Assembly: GCF_001650635.1 (NCBI RefSeq) | Contig: NZ_LWQU01000103.1 | Location: 1 to 58,195 of the forward strand | DNA length: 58,195 nucleotides | Source of the DNA: Magnetospirillum moscoviense | GTDB lineage: Bacteria > Pseudomonadota > Alphaproteobacteria > Rhodospirillales > Magnetospirillaceae | Direction: 5' to 3' | Made by a program: the position numbers and the translations under genes | Part shown: positions 8,736 to 23,700 of the stretch, in pieces | How positions within the stretch are numbered: position 1 is the stretch's first letter | Layout of the letters: the number at the start of each line of letters is the position of its first letter | The notes under the pieces: model-generated | The model's database searches: none | What the model was told of the DNA's origin: nothing | What the model saw: the letters and a program-made list of their open reading frames with translations, nothing else

Positions 8736-11700
8736 TGGTGCCGAAATCGACATCCAGCACCCAATTGCCCAAATCGTCGTCGTTCAGGCCGGTGATTTCG
8801 GCGAACGAACCCGAGGCACTTTCCCAACTCATCAGCGCGGCGCTGCCGGCGGCGGCTTGGCTATCGACGTTGGACAGGTCCAAGGTGCCGCCCAGCACGA
8901 TGTCGCCATGGATCGCCAGCGAATCGCGCGAGACCAGATCGCCGGTCATCGCCAGCTCGATTTCCGAACTGGCGCCCAGGGTGACGTTACCCCAGATGTC
9001 GAAGCCGTGATAGCTGACCTCGTCGCCGGGCCGCAGCAGGCCGTTATTGGTGAAGCTGGCCCCTTCGACATCCAGCAGGCCGCCGCCGGTGATCAGGCCG
9101 GTATTGGTGAAGATGGCGCCGGCCTTGTTGATGTCCAGGCACGAGGTGCTGTCGATGGTGATGGTCCCGCTGCTGGTCAGGCTGTCGCCCGAGAATTCCA
9201 GTTCGGACCCCGACACCTGCACGGTGCCGCTGCTGATCATGGTGGCGACGTCGATGATGTGGCGCGCCCCTGTGGTGTTCGACACCGCCAGGATGTCGCC
9301 CTGGTTGGTGAAGGTACCGCCGGTGACATGCAGCGTGGCGCTCTGGCCGCCGACACCGCCGTCAGTCAACTGGATCTGGCCGGTATTGGTGAAGGCGTGG
9401 GTGACGTTCAGACGCGCCGCACCGGTGATGCCGCTGACCTCGATCGTGCCGACCGCACTGTTGGCGTCCATCGGTGCCAGCTCGAGCGCGGTCGAGATGG
9501 TGGTGTCGCCCTTGACGGTCAGGTTGCCCGTTGCGGTCACGGCCAGCGTGCCGGTGCCGGCCAGGGTGCCGCCGCTCAGGATGTTGGTGCCGCCGTTTGA
9601 ATTCACTTCCAGGCGGCGGTTCAAGGTGGCGGTCTCGCCGGCCGCCATGTTCATCTGCAGGACGCCATCGACACTGGTGGTGCCGGTGCCGCCCATGGTG
9701 CCGCCGACGAAGGCCAAGGTGCCATCGACATTCAGGTTGCCGCTGCCGGTCAAGGTGCCGGTATCGTCGATCGCCAGGCCCGAGGTGCCGCTGACCAGTC
9801 CCTGGCCGTTCAAGGTCAGGGTGCCGCCGGTGACCGACAGCGTGCCGCCGACGCGCAGACCGCCCACGGTCATGTTCTGACCGGTGGTCAGCGTGGCGCC
9901 GGCAACGTCGATGATCGCGGTCTCGGTGGCGGTCGGCAGAACGGTATCAAGCCAGTTGGTGGCCGAGGTCAGCGCACCGGCGTTTTGCATGACGCTGCCG
10001 CCCACCAGATTCATGGTGACGGTGACGCTGGTGGCGCCATAGCTGAGCGACGCCGTCCAGTCGCTGCCCAGGTCGTGGGTCACGCCACTGAAGGTGCCGG
10101 TCTTGCTGCCATAGGTCATGATGGTGATCTGCTCGCCGGCGAACGGCACGTAATCCTTGAAATCCAGGACCACCTGGCCGGCCAGATTGGCCACGCCCGA
10201 CACCGACAGCTTGTCGTTGGTGGCGATGTTGGCCGCATAGCCGAACACGTCGGAATGCAGGATCGAGCCCGCGGTCAGCGTCACCCCGCCGGTCACCGAC
10301 ATGATCCACGAAGCGTCGATGCCCGCGACGCCTGCATCGATGGTGCCGCTGTTGGTCAAGCTGGCGCCGTTGGTCAGGACGATGGTGCTGCCGCCGGTCA
10401 GCGTGCCGGTATTGGTCAGGCTGGTGTTGTTCAGCGTCAGCTGGCTTTGCCCGATCGCCAGGGTGCCGGAATTGTTGAAGACCGCATTATTGATGGTCAA
10501 CTGGGCTTGCTTGTCGAACAGGCCCTGGTTGGTGATGGTGCCGCCGGTGATGAAGTTACCGTCGTCGCCACCATCGATGGTCACCGTGCCGGTGGCGGAA
10601 TTGGTCAGCTGCGCGCCGCCGGCCAAGGTGATGCCGGCGTTGAACGCGTCGATTTCGTTGTCGATCAGCGTCAGATCGCCATGATTGATCAGGTCGACCG
10701 CAGTGCCGCTGAAGGTGACGTTGGTGTCGTAGCCGTCGATCCCCCGGATGGTCAGGTCGCCGGTGGTGGCGTTGACCAGGTCGGTCTGGAAGGTGTCGTC
10801 GTCGGTATCCAGGTACAGCGTGCCGGCATTGGTGAAGGTCTGGCCGGTCACGGTGATGATTCCGTCCATCCACAACCGGTCGCCGGTGGCGTTGTGGGTA
10901 TAGCCCGTGCCGCCGATCTGCAGATTCTGTATGCCGATCAGGTCGGTGATACCCGAGCCGGCCCAGGTCACGCCGGTTCCCGACAGAGTGACGGTGCCGG
11001 TGCCGGCGTTCGAGCCGATGGTCAAGGTCTTGCCCGAGGCGACGTCGATGGTGCCGTCCGAAAGCGAGAAACCGACGCCGGAATTGTCGATGGTCAGGTC
11101 GTAATCGACGTCGATGGTGCCGCCGGCATTGTTGACCTCGCCGACGATCTTGCGCAGGGCGGTGACACCGGTGGCCGCCGCCGAATGGATGATGCCGCCG
11201 GCGGTATTGCTGAGCGTCGAGCCAGCGCCCATGGTCAGCGTCGCGGTGCCGGTGGCGGCCGCCACGGCCGAGAACTCGATGGTGCCGGAATTCAGCAGCC
11301 AGCCATTGAAGGTCGGACCGACCGCACCGGCCACCTGCTGGCGCAGGTCGATCAGGCCGCCGGCATTGTTGGTCACCATGCTGTTGAAGACGTCGTTGGC
11401 GTCGGTGAAACGCAGGACGTCGGAATTGTAGAACACGCCGCCATTGACGGTGACGTTGCCGCTCATGGTCAAGGTGGCGGTGTTGGCCGACTTCAGGGTG
11501 AAGTTGTTGGTGGCATGGATGTTGACGGTCTGGGTCCCCATCAGGTCGATGGTGCCGGTACCGGTCAGGTTCAGGTTGGACCCGCTTAAGGTGATGGTAC
11601 CACCCGCCCCGCCGCTGATGGCCAGCGTCGCGCCCGCACCGACATCGATGGTGCCGCTGGTGAGTGCGGCGACCGCCTGATCATTGTTGATCTGCAGCTT

Positions 11701-14700
11701 CGAGTTGGCCGCCACCGACAACGTGCCGCCGGCATTGGTGAAATTGCCGCCGATTATATTGGCGCTTGCCGTATCGGCGGTCGATGAGGTGATGGTGCCG
11801 CCGCTGGAATTGACCAGCGTCGCCCCCATGGTGAACATCATCGAGGCATAGCGGCCGACGGTCGCGGCCGACAAGTCGATGGCGCCCTGGTTGGTCAGGT
11901 CGGCCTTGACCATCATCTGCGGGTTCGAACCCCCGGTCAGCTGGCGCACCCGGATGGTGCCGGTATTGGTGGTGGCCAGGCCCAGGATACCGTAAGAGGC
12001 ATCGCTGACCTGCAGCGTGCCGGCATTGGCCAAGGTGCCGGAACCGGTCAGTTCGCCCATCGCCAGATTGATGGTGCCGCCCGCCGCCACCGAGGCGCCG
12101 TGGACCACCGTCACCTTGCCCATGTCCAGATTCAACACGCCGGTGCTGGCGATTGCGACGGAATCGGCGCGCCCATCGGTCACCGGCGACGGCACGATGA
12201 CGGTACCGGCCACCGAGACGACGCTGTCGCTGTCGGCGTAATCCGGGCCCATCATGTACCACGAGGTGGTGGTGCCGGCCGGGATGGTGATGGAAGCCGG
12301 GCCGTTATCCGCGGTGACGGTGATGCTGATGGTCTTGGTCGACAGCGTCGCCCCGGCATTGGCGGTCTCGCGCGCGCCAAGGGTGAAGCTGTCGGTGCCG
12401 TACCAGTCGGCATCGGGGGTGTAGGTCAGCGTGCCGTCGGCGGCCAGCGTCACCGTGCCGTGCGCCGCCTGGGTGACGATCGAATAGGTCAGCGCGTCGC
12501 CATTGTCGTCCTTGGCGAAGGCGCGGCCGTGGAAGGCGGTGTCTTCCTTGATGGTGATGGCATCGTCGTACAAGGCCGGCTTCGCGCTGATCATCGCGGC
12601 GCTGCCCGTGATGGTGCCGGACAAACCACCCGCCACCATATTGGGGGCCGAGGTGCCCGAAATGTCGTCCAGCAGCCAGTTGGCCACCAGGCCAGGCTCG
12701 TCATTGCCGACGCGGCTGTTGATGCCTGAGATGATCTCGGCATTGCTGCGGGCGACGTCCCAGATGCGCACGTCGCCGACGGCGCCGACGAAGCCGCCGC
12801 CGATGGTGACGGTGTCGGCGGCCGGATCGGGCGCGGCCGGTGCTGTGGTGACGGTGCCGTAAGTCTCCGTCAGCGTCGCCTGGACGCCATCGACATACAG
12901 CTTGAAGGTGCCGTTCTCGCGCACCAGGGCGAAGTGATGCCAGGCGCCGGGGTCCAGCGTCACGCCGGTCGCCTCGAGCGTGGCCAAGCCACCCACGGAC
13001 ACCACCGGATGGATTGCGGCCAGCGCCGCCGTGCTCTGGACCAGGATCCCCGCGCCGCGCAGCGAACCGCTGCCGTTATAGACGATGGTGCCGCCATTGG
13101 CGACGGCCGAGGAATCGTAGCGGCTCCACGCTTCCATGGTGAAGTTGTCGGTCTTGACGCTGGCCGGGTCATCGACGGTGATGCTTTGACTGATCGAGGT
13201 CAGACCCAGGGCGCGGCCGGTATGGTTGATCCAGGTCGGGTCAGCCGCGTCGGTGGCGCCGGACGCACCCAGCGTCAGGCTCGGCCCGCCGGAATTGATC
13301 GCGTTGATCAGCCCGTCATTGACCGTATCGAAGGTCCACGACCCGACCAGATGGTCGGCGTCCTCGGGGTCCTTCAGGCGCCAATTGTCCGAGATTTCCC
13401 AGCCGGTGCGGACGTCGCTCCACAGCCGGACATTGTCGATCTCGCCGAGCATCCTGCTCGCATAGTAGGTTTGTCCCAGGGTCAGGGACTGATCGGACGC
13501 CTCGAGCGCGGTGAACGGGACGGTGTTGGTCGAAGCATACCGCACGCCATCGGCATAGAGGCTCGCGGTCCCACTGTCGAACGTCACGGTCAACTGCTTC
13601 CAGCTTCCGGCGGTCAGGATCACGCCGGTGTCGATCGACCCGGCAATGGTGAAGCCGCCGTTGGTGCTCCACGCCAGATAAACATGCCCGTCGGTGTGGA
13701 CGAAGGCGCCCAGGCTGTTGGTGTTGCCGCTCTTCAGCACGAAAAGGTCCCGCCGCGTGGCAAGGTCGGCGACACTGGCCGCCATCTCGATGGTGAATTG
13801 CGAGCTGAGGCCGGCGGAGGGAAGGGTGGCCACCGCGATGTCGCCGCCATCGAAATAGACCTGCCCGCCGGTGGCCGACACGCCCTGCATCCAGGTGCTG
13901 TCCTCGACATTGACGGCGATGGTCTGGGTCTTGGTGACACCGTCCTTGGTGACCGAGGCGGTGAAGCTGTCGGCGCCCGCATAACCGGCGGTCGGCGTAT
14001 AGACATAGCTGCCGTCGGCATTGACGGTGATGGTGCCGTGGGCGGTGGCGACGTTGGAAAGGGTGGTCCAGGTCACCCCGGTCTCGCCCTCGGCCAGCAA
14101 TTGGCCGGCCTGCGGCTGGCCTTCGGTCACCCAGATCTCGGAATCGGCGACCACCGGGGCGGCCTGCGAGGCGTAGGCGGCGGTGCCGGTCAGCGTGCCG
14201 TCGCGGTTGCCGGCGCTGTAATCGTTGGTGGTGCCGTCCAGCCGCCAATAGGCGGTCAGATTGGTTTCCGTCCCCTCCAGCGGGCCGCTCATCGCCGACT
14301 TGATCTGGCCGGCCGACAGGGCGGCGTTCCACACCCGCACCTCGCCGATGGCGCCCAGGAAGGTCTGGTCGGGCAGTGCCGCGGTGCCGCCGATGGTGGT
14401 GGCGCCGGTCGGCGTCACCGGCACGGCGGTGGTGGTGCCGGTCAGCGCCACCGACACGCCATCGACATACAGCGACCAGGCGGTACCGTTGCGGACAATG
14501 GCGTAATGGTGCCATTCGCCGGTGTTGATGGTGGTGGTGGACGCGGTCAGGCTGGCGCTGCCGCTGGCCCACACCGCCGGATGGCCCTGATAAAGGTTCA
14601 AGCCATAGCCGTTCGCCGCGTCGGGCGAACCGTTATAGAACACAATCTGCGACGCCGTCGGATTGGCGGTGTCCAGCCTGGCCCAGGCTTCCATGGTCAC

Positions 14701-17700
14701 CGTGGAGGTGGTGCTGGTCACCAGGCTGCCGGCCGAGACATAGGAGCCGGTCGCCGAGAAATCGAGCGCCCTGGCCGGCGGCGCCACGATCACCGGCGCC
14801 GTCGTGCCGGTGCCGAGATTCAGGTCGTTGTTGTAATCGGCATGGTCGGTGACGGCGGTGCCGCTATAGGAATCGAAGGTGTAGTTGACCAGCAACGATC
14901 CGTCGTGGTCAGTGACCGTCTTGTCGAAATTCGCCGCGATCTCGGAGGCCGAGCGGACATCCGACCAGACGCGGACATTGTCGAGCTGACCGTTGAAATT
15001 GTTATTTCCGTCAGGGAAGACGGCGCGCCCGATCTCCATCGGACCGGTGCCGATGAAATCTCCGGTGGCTTTGTCTCGCGCCACCTCGACCCCGTTGCGA
15101 TAGAGGATGCGGGTATTGGTGGCGGCATCGTAGGTGCCGGCCCAATGCACCCACTCGCCCACGCCGGTGCCCGGAGCGGTATAGGTCAGGTCGTCATAGG
15201 CGAAGCCGAACTTGAACTGATTGCTGCCGATATAACCGACATGCAGCAATCCATCGGCGGGCACCGTTCCGGTCGACTGCCCCCCGACGCTCAACGCCAG
15301 GTCGGCATTGGTCGAAGACGAACGATTGGCCCAGAATTCCCAACTGAACGACTGGCTGGCCAAGTTGACGGTGCCGCCGACGGTGCCGTAATCGTCAACG
15401 CCATCCAGCTTCAACTGACCGCCGGCATCCAGCGCACCGGCGATGGCCAACTGGCTGTCGCCCTTGACATTGATGGTCTTGGTGGTGATGGCCTGGCCGT
15501 CGGTGGCCTGGACGGTGAAGCTGTCGTCGCCGGCATAGCCGGCCTGCGGCTTGTAGACGAACGACCCGTCGGCCTTGACGGTCAGGGTGCCATGCGCGGT
15601 GGCGGTGTTGTTCTGGGCGATCCAGGTCAGGCTGTCGCCAGCCAGCGGGTCCCAGCCGTGCAACTGGCCGACGAAGGGCGTGTCGGTCGCCACCTGGATG
15701 GTGTCGTCGACGATATCGGGCAGCACCGTCACCGTGACCGGGTTGCCGCTGACGACGCCGTCGACGGTCCCCTTGATGTCCGAGGCGATTCCGGCCGACA
15801 CGTCGTCCAGGCGCCAGTTGCTGATCAGCCCGGTCTCGGTGCCGGACAGCCGCTCGTTCATCGCGCCCTGGATGTCGGACAGGCTGCGCGCACTGTTCCA
15901 CAGGCGCAGGTCGGCGACATCGCCGGCGAAGGCCTGCGACGAGTCGGAACCAGCGGTCAGGTTGCCCACGGTCATGCCGGTATTGGCCACCGGGACCGTC
16001 GCCACCGCGCCCACCGACACACCATCAAGATACAAGGTGGCGGTACCGGACCCATAGCTCAGGGCGACGTGGTGCCACTTGCCGTCGGCGACCGCATTGG
16101 TGCTGGTGATCATCGGCCACGCGCTGCCGGTATAGGTTTCCGCCCGCAGCATGCCGTCTGCCTGCACCAGCAGCGAGAAAGGCTGGCTGTGGATGATGCG
16201 GCTGACCGAGTTCGACGTGTCGGTGGTCTTGAACCACGTCTCCACCGTCCACGCCGCGCTGTGATGGGCGGCGGTGTCGGCGATCGTGATGGCGTCGTTG
16301 ATTCCGTCCAACCGAACCGCCTCGACCGGCGGCGCCACGATCGCAGGCGCGGTCGAACCGCTGGCCGTCAGCGCGATGGAACTGCCGCCCGCATCGGCCA
16401 GCGGAGCGGCGCCGTCGAAGGTCCAGTTGGCCAGCAGGCCCGGCTCGGCGCCCTCCAGCGTGGTCTGGAAATTGTCGGAGATCTGGCCGGCCGAGCGCAC
16501 GCCCGACCAGATGCGGATGTCATCGACGCTGCCGTTGAAATTGTTGGTGCCCCAGCTGGTGTCGCCGATCAGCAGCGCGCCGGTGCCGGTATAGTCGGCC
16601 GAGGCGGTGTCGCGCACCACCTCGACGCCGTTCTTGTAAAGGATTCGGGTGTTGGTGGCTGCGTCGTAGGACCCGGCCCAATGCACCCATTCGCCGACAC
16701 CGCTGCCTTGCGGGTCGGTGTAGTTCAAATCGACGTTGTAGAACGAATAACTGAAGACGTTGCCAGCGCTGTAGCCGACCTGCAGGCCGGTTCCGGTCGC
16801 GGCCGCGCCCTGGCCAAGGACGAAGTCGTTGGTGGCCGCCGAGGCGCGGTTGGCCCAGAATTCCCAGGTGAAGGACTTGTTCGCCAGGTCAACGACGCCG
16901 CTGGCGGTGGCGGCATAATCATCGACCCCGTCGAACCGCGCGAAGGCGCCGGCGACATTGGCGCCGTCGATCTCGGTGGTGTCGGCGACGGTGACGCTGA
17001 ACGCCTGGCTGGTGGTGGCGGTGCCGTCCGACACCTGGACGGTGAAGCTGTCGGCACCGGCATAGCCGAAGGTCGGCACATAGACGAAGGTGCCGTCGTC
17101 GTTCAGCGTCAGCGAGCCGTGGGTCGGTGTCCCCGACAGCGCATAGGTCAGGTGGTCGCCTTCCAGGTCGGCGGCCAGCACCATCCCACTCAGCGGCACG
17201 TCCTCGTCGGTGACCAATTGGGTGGCGGCCGGCGGCGCGAAGGTGCCCTCGGTCGGGTCGGCCTGGTTGGTCAGGTCGGACCCGTTGTCCAGCGGCCAAT
17301 AGCCGACCAGATGGTCTTCAGTGCCGGACAGGCGGTTGTCCATGTCGGCGGCGATGTCGGCCTGCACCCGGGCCTTGTCCCACACCCGCACGTCGGCCAT
17401 CTCGACATTGGCGAAAGCGGCGTCATCGCGGTTGACGCCGATTTGCACGGCGCCGACGATTTCCAGCGCACTGGGCAGGGACGCGTTGGTCTGGGTGCCG
17501 GCGGCGACGCCGTCGATGTACAGGGTGACGGTCTTGGCGGTGGAATCATAGGTATAGGCGACGTGATGCCACGCGCCGTCATTGATGGTGCCGGTGCTGG
17601 TGGCCCAGATATAGGTGCTGATTTCGGACGCCACCTCGGCGATCAGGTGGCCGGAACTGTCCATCGCCATCTGGAACCAGTTGCCGGTGGTGGTGAAGTT

Positions 17701-20700
17701 GCGGGTCGAGACCAGGCCGGCCCACATCTCGTTATAGCCGACCGGGGTGCGCACCCAGGTCTCGACGGTATGCGACGAGACGTCCAGAACCTGGGTCGAG
17801 CGCAGCACGTCGTCGGTGCCGTCGAGCTTCAGCACCGTCCCGGCCCCTTCCAGGCCCAGCGTGCCGGTCGGCGCACCAAAGGTGGCGCCGCCCAGGGCGG
17901 TCATGTCGCCGGCCAGGCTGGCCGGGTTGGCGGTGTCCCCGGTCTGGGTGCCGAAACCGTCATTCAGCTTGAAGTACGAAGCCAAGCCGGCTTCATCACC
18001 ACTCAGGCGCAGGCCCATCGCCGTCTGCATGTTGGGCGCGGTCTGCACCGAATCCCACACCCGCACGTCGGTGATCTGGCCGTTGAAATTGTCCGACCCG
18101 TCCGCGCTGGTGCCGATCGCTACCGGCGCCCGCAGCACGAGCGAGGTCGGGAGCACGCCCGACACGATCGGGGTGTTGGTCGAAGAGGTCGTGCTGCCGT
18201 CGACATAGATGGCGATGGTGCCGTCGGCGACGTTGAAGGTATAGGACACATGGTGCCAGTTGCCGTTGTTCAGGCCGGCGGCCGTGGTGCTGACGGTCTT
18301 GGAATCGCCCTCGGCATCGGAGACCACCACCTCGATGGCACCGGCGGCGGTCAGCACCAGTTCGGCGGTGCCCTTGCCGGACGGATCGTACAGGCTGGCG
18401 ATGCCCTGGCGGGCGGAAGCGGCCGACTGGAACCACGCTTCGATGGTGTGGCTGCCGACACCGATCGGCAGGTCGCCGATCACCCGGTCGCCGTCGCCGG
18501 CAAACGACACCACCTTGGCGGCATCGCTCAGGGACAGCCCGGTGCCGGTAGGCGCCGCCCACGACGCGCCGCCCAGCAGCGTCGCGGAATTGCCGTCATG
18601 CAGATCGCCGACGGCGGTATCCAGGCTGGTGCCGCTGCCTTCGTCCATCGGCCAATAACGCAGCAGACCCGGCTCGGAGCCGGCCAGGCGGGTGGCCTTC
18701 TGCGCGGCGACGGTTTCGGCCGACAGGCCTTCGTTCCAGATGCGCAGGTCAGTGATCTGGCCGTTCAGGAAGCCCGACGCGGCGCCGGTGGTGTCGATGG
18801 TCGCCCCAGCGCTCCACACCATCGAGGCATCGTCCATCGGCGCGGCGCTGATGGTGGCGGTGCCGCTTTGGGCGCCGTTGACGTAAAGGGCCTTGACCGT
18901 GCTGATCGTATCGTAGGTCGCGGCCAGATGGACCCACTGGCCGGCGGTCAGGGTGGCGGTCGAGACGACGTCCTGTGTGATGCCCATGCCGTCGATGGTG
19001 GTGAAATGGACCTTGCCGTCGCTGGTGACGGTAATGTCGAAGGTGCCGTTGTGCGACACCACCGTCTGGGTGCCGGCAAGCGGCGAGTCGAGCTTGACCC
19101 ACACCTCGACTGAGGCGGCCATGTCGATGCCGGCGACGTCGCCGATCACCACTTTGTCGTTGGTGCCGTCGAAATCCAGCACGGTGGTGATTCCGGCAAT
19201 CCCCAGCCCGGTGCCGGTCGGCGCCGCCCAGACAGCGCCGTCGATGGCGGCCATGCCGACCAGATTCATGCCGTCACCGTCGGACAGCGGCCAATAGCTG
19301 ATCAGGTCGGGGGTGGCCGCCGACGGCGGGTAATTCATCCCCTCAACGACGTCTTCAGCCGTCAGGCCCTTGTGCCAGATGCGAGTCTCGGCCAGTTCGC
19401 CATGGAACCTGGTCCCGATCTGCACCGAACCGTCGGCAGGCGCCATGTTGATCGTCGGGTTGGTAAGGGCGACCTCGCTGCCATTGACGTACAGATGCCA
19501 GGTCCCGTTGATTCGGCTGGCCGCCATGTGCTGCCATTCGCCGGCCGAGGCAACGGTGGAGGAAACCGCCTCGCTCTGGCCGCCGCACATAATCCGGTAA
19601 TTTCCCGACGGATCGAGATAGACGCCATAACCGTTGGCCCCACCATCGCCGACAAAGGCGATAAATGGCGTCCCGCTGGCGCTGGTGCCGTCCCACTTGA
19701 CCCAGCTCTCTAGGGTGACGTCACCGCTATAGCTGCCGTCCCGCACAGGGGCGAGCAAGCCCGGTCCGCCATTGAACTCGGTGCCCTTGATCGGCGGCTT
19801 GAACAGGATCGGTGCGGCCGCGCCGACGCCCAGCGTCAGACCGGCATCGTTGCCGGCGCGGTCGGGAATGGTGGTCGCCCCGACGGCCAGGTTATCGAAG
19901 CCCCAATTGACCGCCAGGCCGCTTTCGGACCCGGTCAGGGTCTGGTTCATATTCTGGGCGATCTGGGTGCCGGTCCGCGCGGTATTCCACAGGCGGATGT
20001 CGTCGAGTTGTCCATCGAAGGCGCTGCCGACCGTGCCGGTATTGTCCTTGCCGGCGCCGATCATCAGGTCATAGGCGTTGCTCAGGTTGGCGGTCACCTC
20101 GCTGGTGACCTGATCGGCCTGACTGCCGTTGACGTACAGGGTGTAGGTGGAACCCTGGCGGGTCACCGCCACATGGCTCCACTGGTCGACGGTCAGGGTG
20201 TTCGAGGCCAGGCCGTTGCTGGCATTGGCGGTGCCCAGCCCCGTGGTCTCGAACCACACCTTGCCGGAATCCATGCGCAGCGCGAAGCCGTTGGCGCCGC
20301 CATTGGTCAGGGTCTTGCCCAGCAGGATGGGGCTGCCGCCCAGGGAATCGGGCCGCACCCAGGTCTCGATGGTGAAGTCGCCGGTGCCCGGATCGAACAC
20401 GTCGCCGGCACTGGCATAATCGTTGACGCCGTCGAACAGCAGGCTGGTGTTGCGCACCAGCGCCCCGGCCACGGTGGGGGCATCGTTGGCGCCGGTCACC
20501 GTGACGGTGGCGGTGCCGATGGCGGTGCCGCCAGCCGCATCGACCACCGTGTAGGTGAAATCGACGTTTTGCGTCTGCCCGGCCGCCAGGCTGTCGAGCG
20601 CCGAGGACGGCGTGAACACCACATGGCCGTTGCCGTCCAGCGCCACGCTGCCCAGCGCGGCATCGTCCGAATTCATCGCCACGCCGGTGATCGACAGGCC

Positions 20701-23700
20701 GCCGGCATCGGCGGTGTCGTTGGCCAGCAGGGTCGACACATTGATCGACAACGCCGTGCCCTCGACCGTCGTGCCGGCGTTCTCGGGCGTGCCGGCCTGG
20801 ATGGTGACGTCGTTCAGGGTCAGGGTGTGATCGAGCGTGGCATACTCGCGGTTGGTCAGCACCACATAGCTGGTGGCCGGCGCATAATCACTGGTGGCCG
20901 CCAGCGAGATGGCGTTGCTCGGATTGCTGGCCTCGGTCACCTGGAAGGTGATGTTGGTGCCGTCGTCGGTGGCCTTGAAGCTGTAGGTGCTGCCGATATT
21001 CCAGGTGAACGCCGCATCGCCGGTGACGGCCGACAGGGTGCCCCCGCCCAGATTTTGAAGTTGGGCCCCGCCATTGTACCACGCGATCAGCCCGATGCCG
21101 TCGGACGGCGCGCCGGAATTGCCGGCATGCGACACCCCGCCGGTCCGCAGGACGACCATCAAGCCGTCATGGTTGCTGGCGACGAAGCTGCCCTCGATCA
21201 CCAGCGGCTTGCTGGGCGAACCGGCGAACTGGCTGGCGGTCCGCAGAATCTCGCGGTTGGTGATCTGCAAAGTGCCAGTCGTTTCGACGATCAGGTCGTT
21301 GGCGTCCATCACGCCGTCACTCACCACCCACTGGCTGCCGATCACCCCGTCGGCGAAGCTATCGATGATCGACGGGCCGCCATTGACCTTCGGCGTGTCC
21401 ATGACCGCATTGACCGTGATGGTGGCGGTCTGGGTGGCCGCGCTGAAGGCGGTCGAGCCGCCGCTGGCGGTGATGTTGACCACCTGGCCGCCGCCGCCGG
21501 TGGTGCCGTCCCACAGCCGGTAGCCGATGGTGGCGGTGCCGGCATAATCGGCAGCCGGCACGAAGCGGATCTGGGTGGCCGAGGTCAGGATCAGCGCCGA
21601 CGATTCGCTGCGGCTGCCGATATCGTTCCAATTGCCGCCATCCGGGCTGTACTGCCAGGTGCCGTGGCTGGTGTCGGTCGCGGTCACCGCGATGCCCAGC
21701 GTCGTCACCGCCGCATCGCCGTCGGTGGCGGTGCCGGTCAGGAAGGTGGTGATCGCGTTGCCGGCCGAAGTGGTGTCCTCGGCGGTGCTTTGCAAGGTGG
21801 CGTTGCCCAGCACCACCGGGGCGTCGTTGATGCCGATCACCGAAACGTTGATGACCTGATCGACCCACGAACCCGTGGCGTCGATGGCGCGGACGGTGAA
21901 AGTGTCGTTGGCCGACGTGGAAATGGGCCAGTTGGCGTTGGGTTGATAGGTCCAGTCGCCATTCTGGCCGAGCACCACCGTGCCATTGGCCGGAGCCAGC
22001 GTCACCGACAGGGTCGGCGCGATCCCGTCGGCATCGACGACCGTCAGGTGGCCCGAGATGCTGCCATCCTCGTAGCCGCCCCGCTGGGCGCCGTCATGCA
22101 AGCCGATAGTGTACCAGCTCGCGCTCGACAACGTCATGTCGTGGGCGCCCGCGGTCAAATCGTCGGCCACAAGGCCGGTATTCTCGTTGAAACGCCAATA
22201 GCCTGCCAGATTGGCCTCGGTTCCGGTCAGAACCGTGCCGACATTGGCCTTGATCTGGGTGGCGGTCAGCGCCGTCGACCACAGCCGCGTCTCGTCGATC
22301 ATGCCGTTGATGCCGGCACTGGCGGAACCGACCGAGGTGGACCCGGTGGCGGCCGCCAGCGTCGCGGTGGTGGCCGACAGGGTCTGGGAGACGCCATCGA
22401 CATACAGCTTCCAGGTGGTGCCGTCATAGGTGGCGGCGACATGCTGCCAGCCTGGGGTATAGGTCACCTTGGCATCGACCGCTTCCAGCACGGTATTGCC
22501 GACATGGATGCCGTATTTGTTGTTGGCCGTCATCACCAGGCCGAAACCATCGGTGCCGGGGGTGCCGTTATAGGCGATGAACCGCTCGGCATCGTTGACG
22601 GAATTCATCTTGACCAACGTCTCCAGGGTGACGTTGGTCGTGGCGGTCAGCACCGGCGCGGTGGTGGCCGCCGACATGCTGACGGATGAGTTGAACGCCG
22701 AGGCCCCGCCGGCGGATTCCGCCGTCATGGTCGGCGCATCGTTGGTCGGAGTCACCTTGACGGCGATGGTCCGCGTCGCCACCGCTCCCGCGGAATCGGT
22801 GGCGGTGATGGTGAAGCTGTCGGTGCCGTTGTAATTGTTGGCCGGCCAATAGGACCAGGTGCCGTTGGCCGACATCGTCACGCTGCCGTGCCCGGCCGGA
22901 CTGTTGATGGCGAAGGTCACCGAGCCGGCCACCGCGTCGGGATCGATCCATTGCAGGGCCGAGCCGCTGAGCAACGAATCCTCGGACCCCACCGTGTAAA
23001 CGGCCTGATAGACGTCGCCATAGATCTGCAGATTGTTGGCGTTGGCGCTGGAATCGGCGACCGTCGGACCCGTCAGGCTGCTGAGATTGTAATTGGCCAC
23101 CAAGCCGGTGGTGGATGACAGCGGGCCATCCAGCCCGTCGATGATCTGGCTCTGGGTGCGCGCCGTGCTCCACACCCGCACTTCGTCGATCGAGCCCTTC
23201 AGCTCGGCATTGTTGACGAAGCCGCCGCCGGCGAAGGTCTGATCCTGACCGATGACCAGCGCGCCGCCCGAACCGATCGAGCCGCCGGTATTGACGCCCG
23301 TGGCCGTTCCAGCCTGCACGCCATCCTTGAACAGCACCACTTGGCCGTCGCTGGCCCGCCAGGTCAGCGCCAGATGGTGCCATTCATTGGCGGCCACCGA
23401 CACGGCGGGGGTCAAGGTCACCTGGGTGCCATCGACCATCGCCACCACCTGGTTGGCGTCGTTGATGGCCAGCACCAGCTTGCCGCCGTCGGGGGCGACA
23501 TAGGACAACAGGGTCGAGGATTGACCGGCGGTCATACCGCCGGCAAAGCGCGACCACGCCTCGACGGTGATCTCGGTTCCGGCCCCCAGGCCGGACAAGG
23601 CGTCGGTCTTCAGATAGCTGCCGTCGGGGCCGAACGTCGCCGCCAGCCCTTCGGGCGCCAGCACCACCGGCGCCACCAACTGCGGCTCGACCAGACCGGT

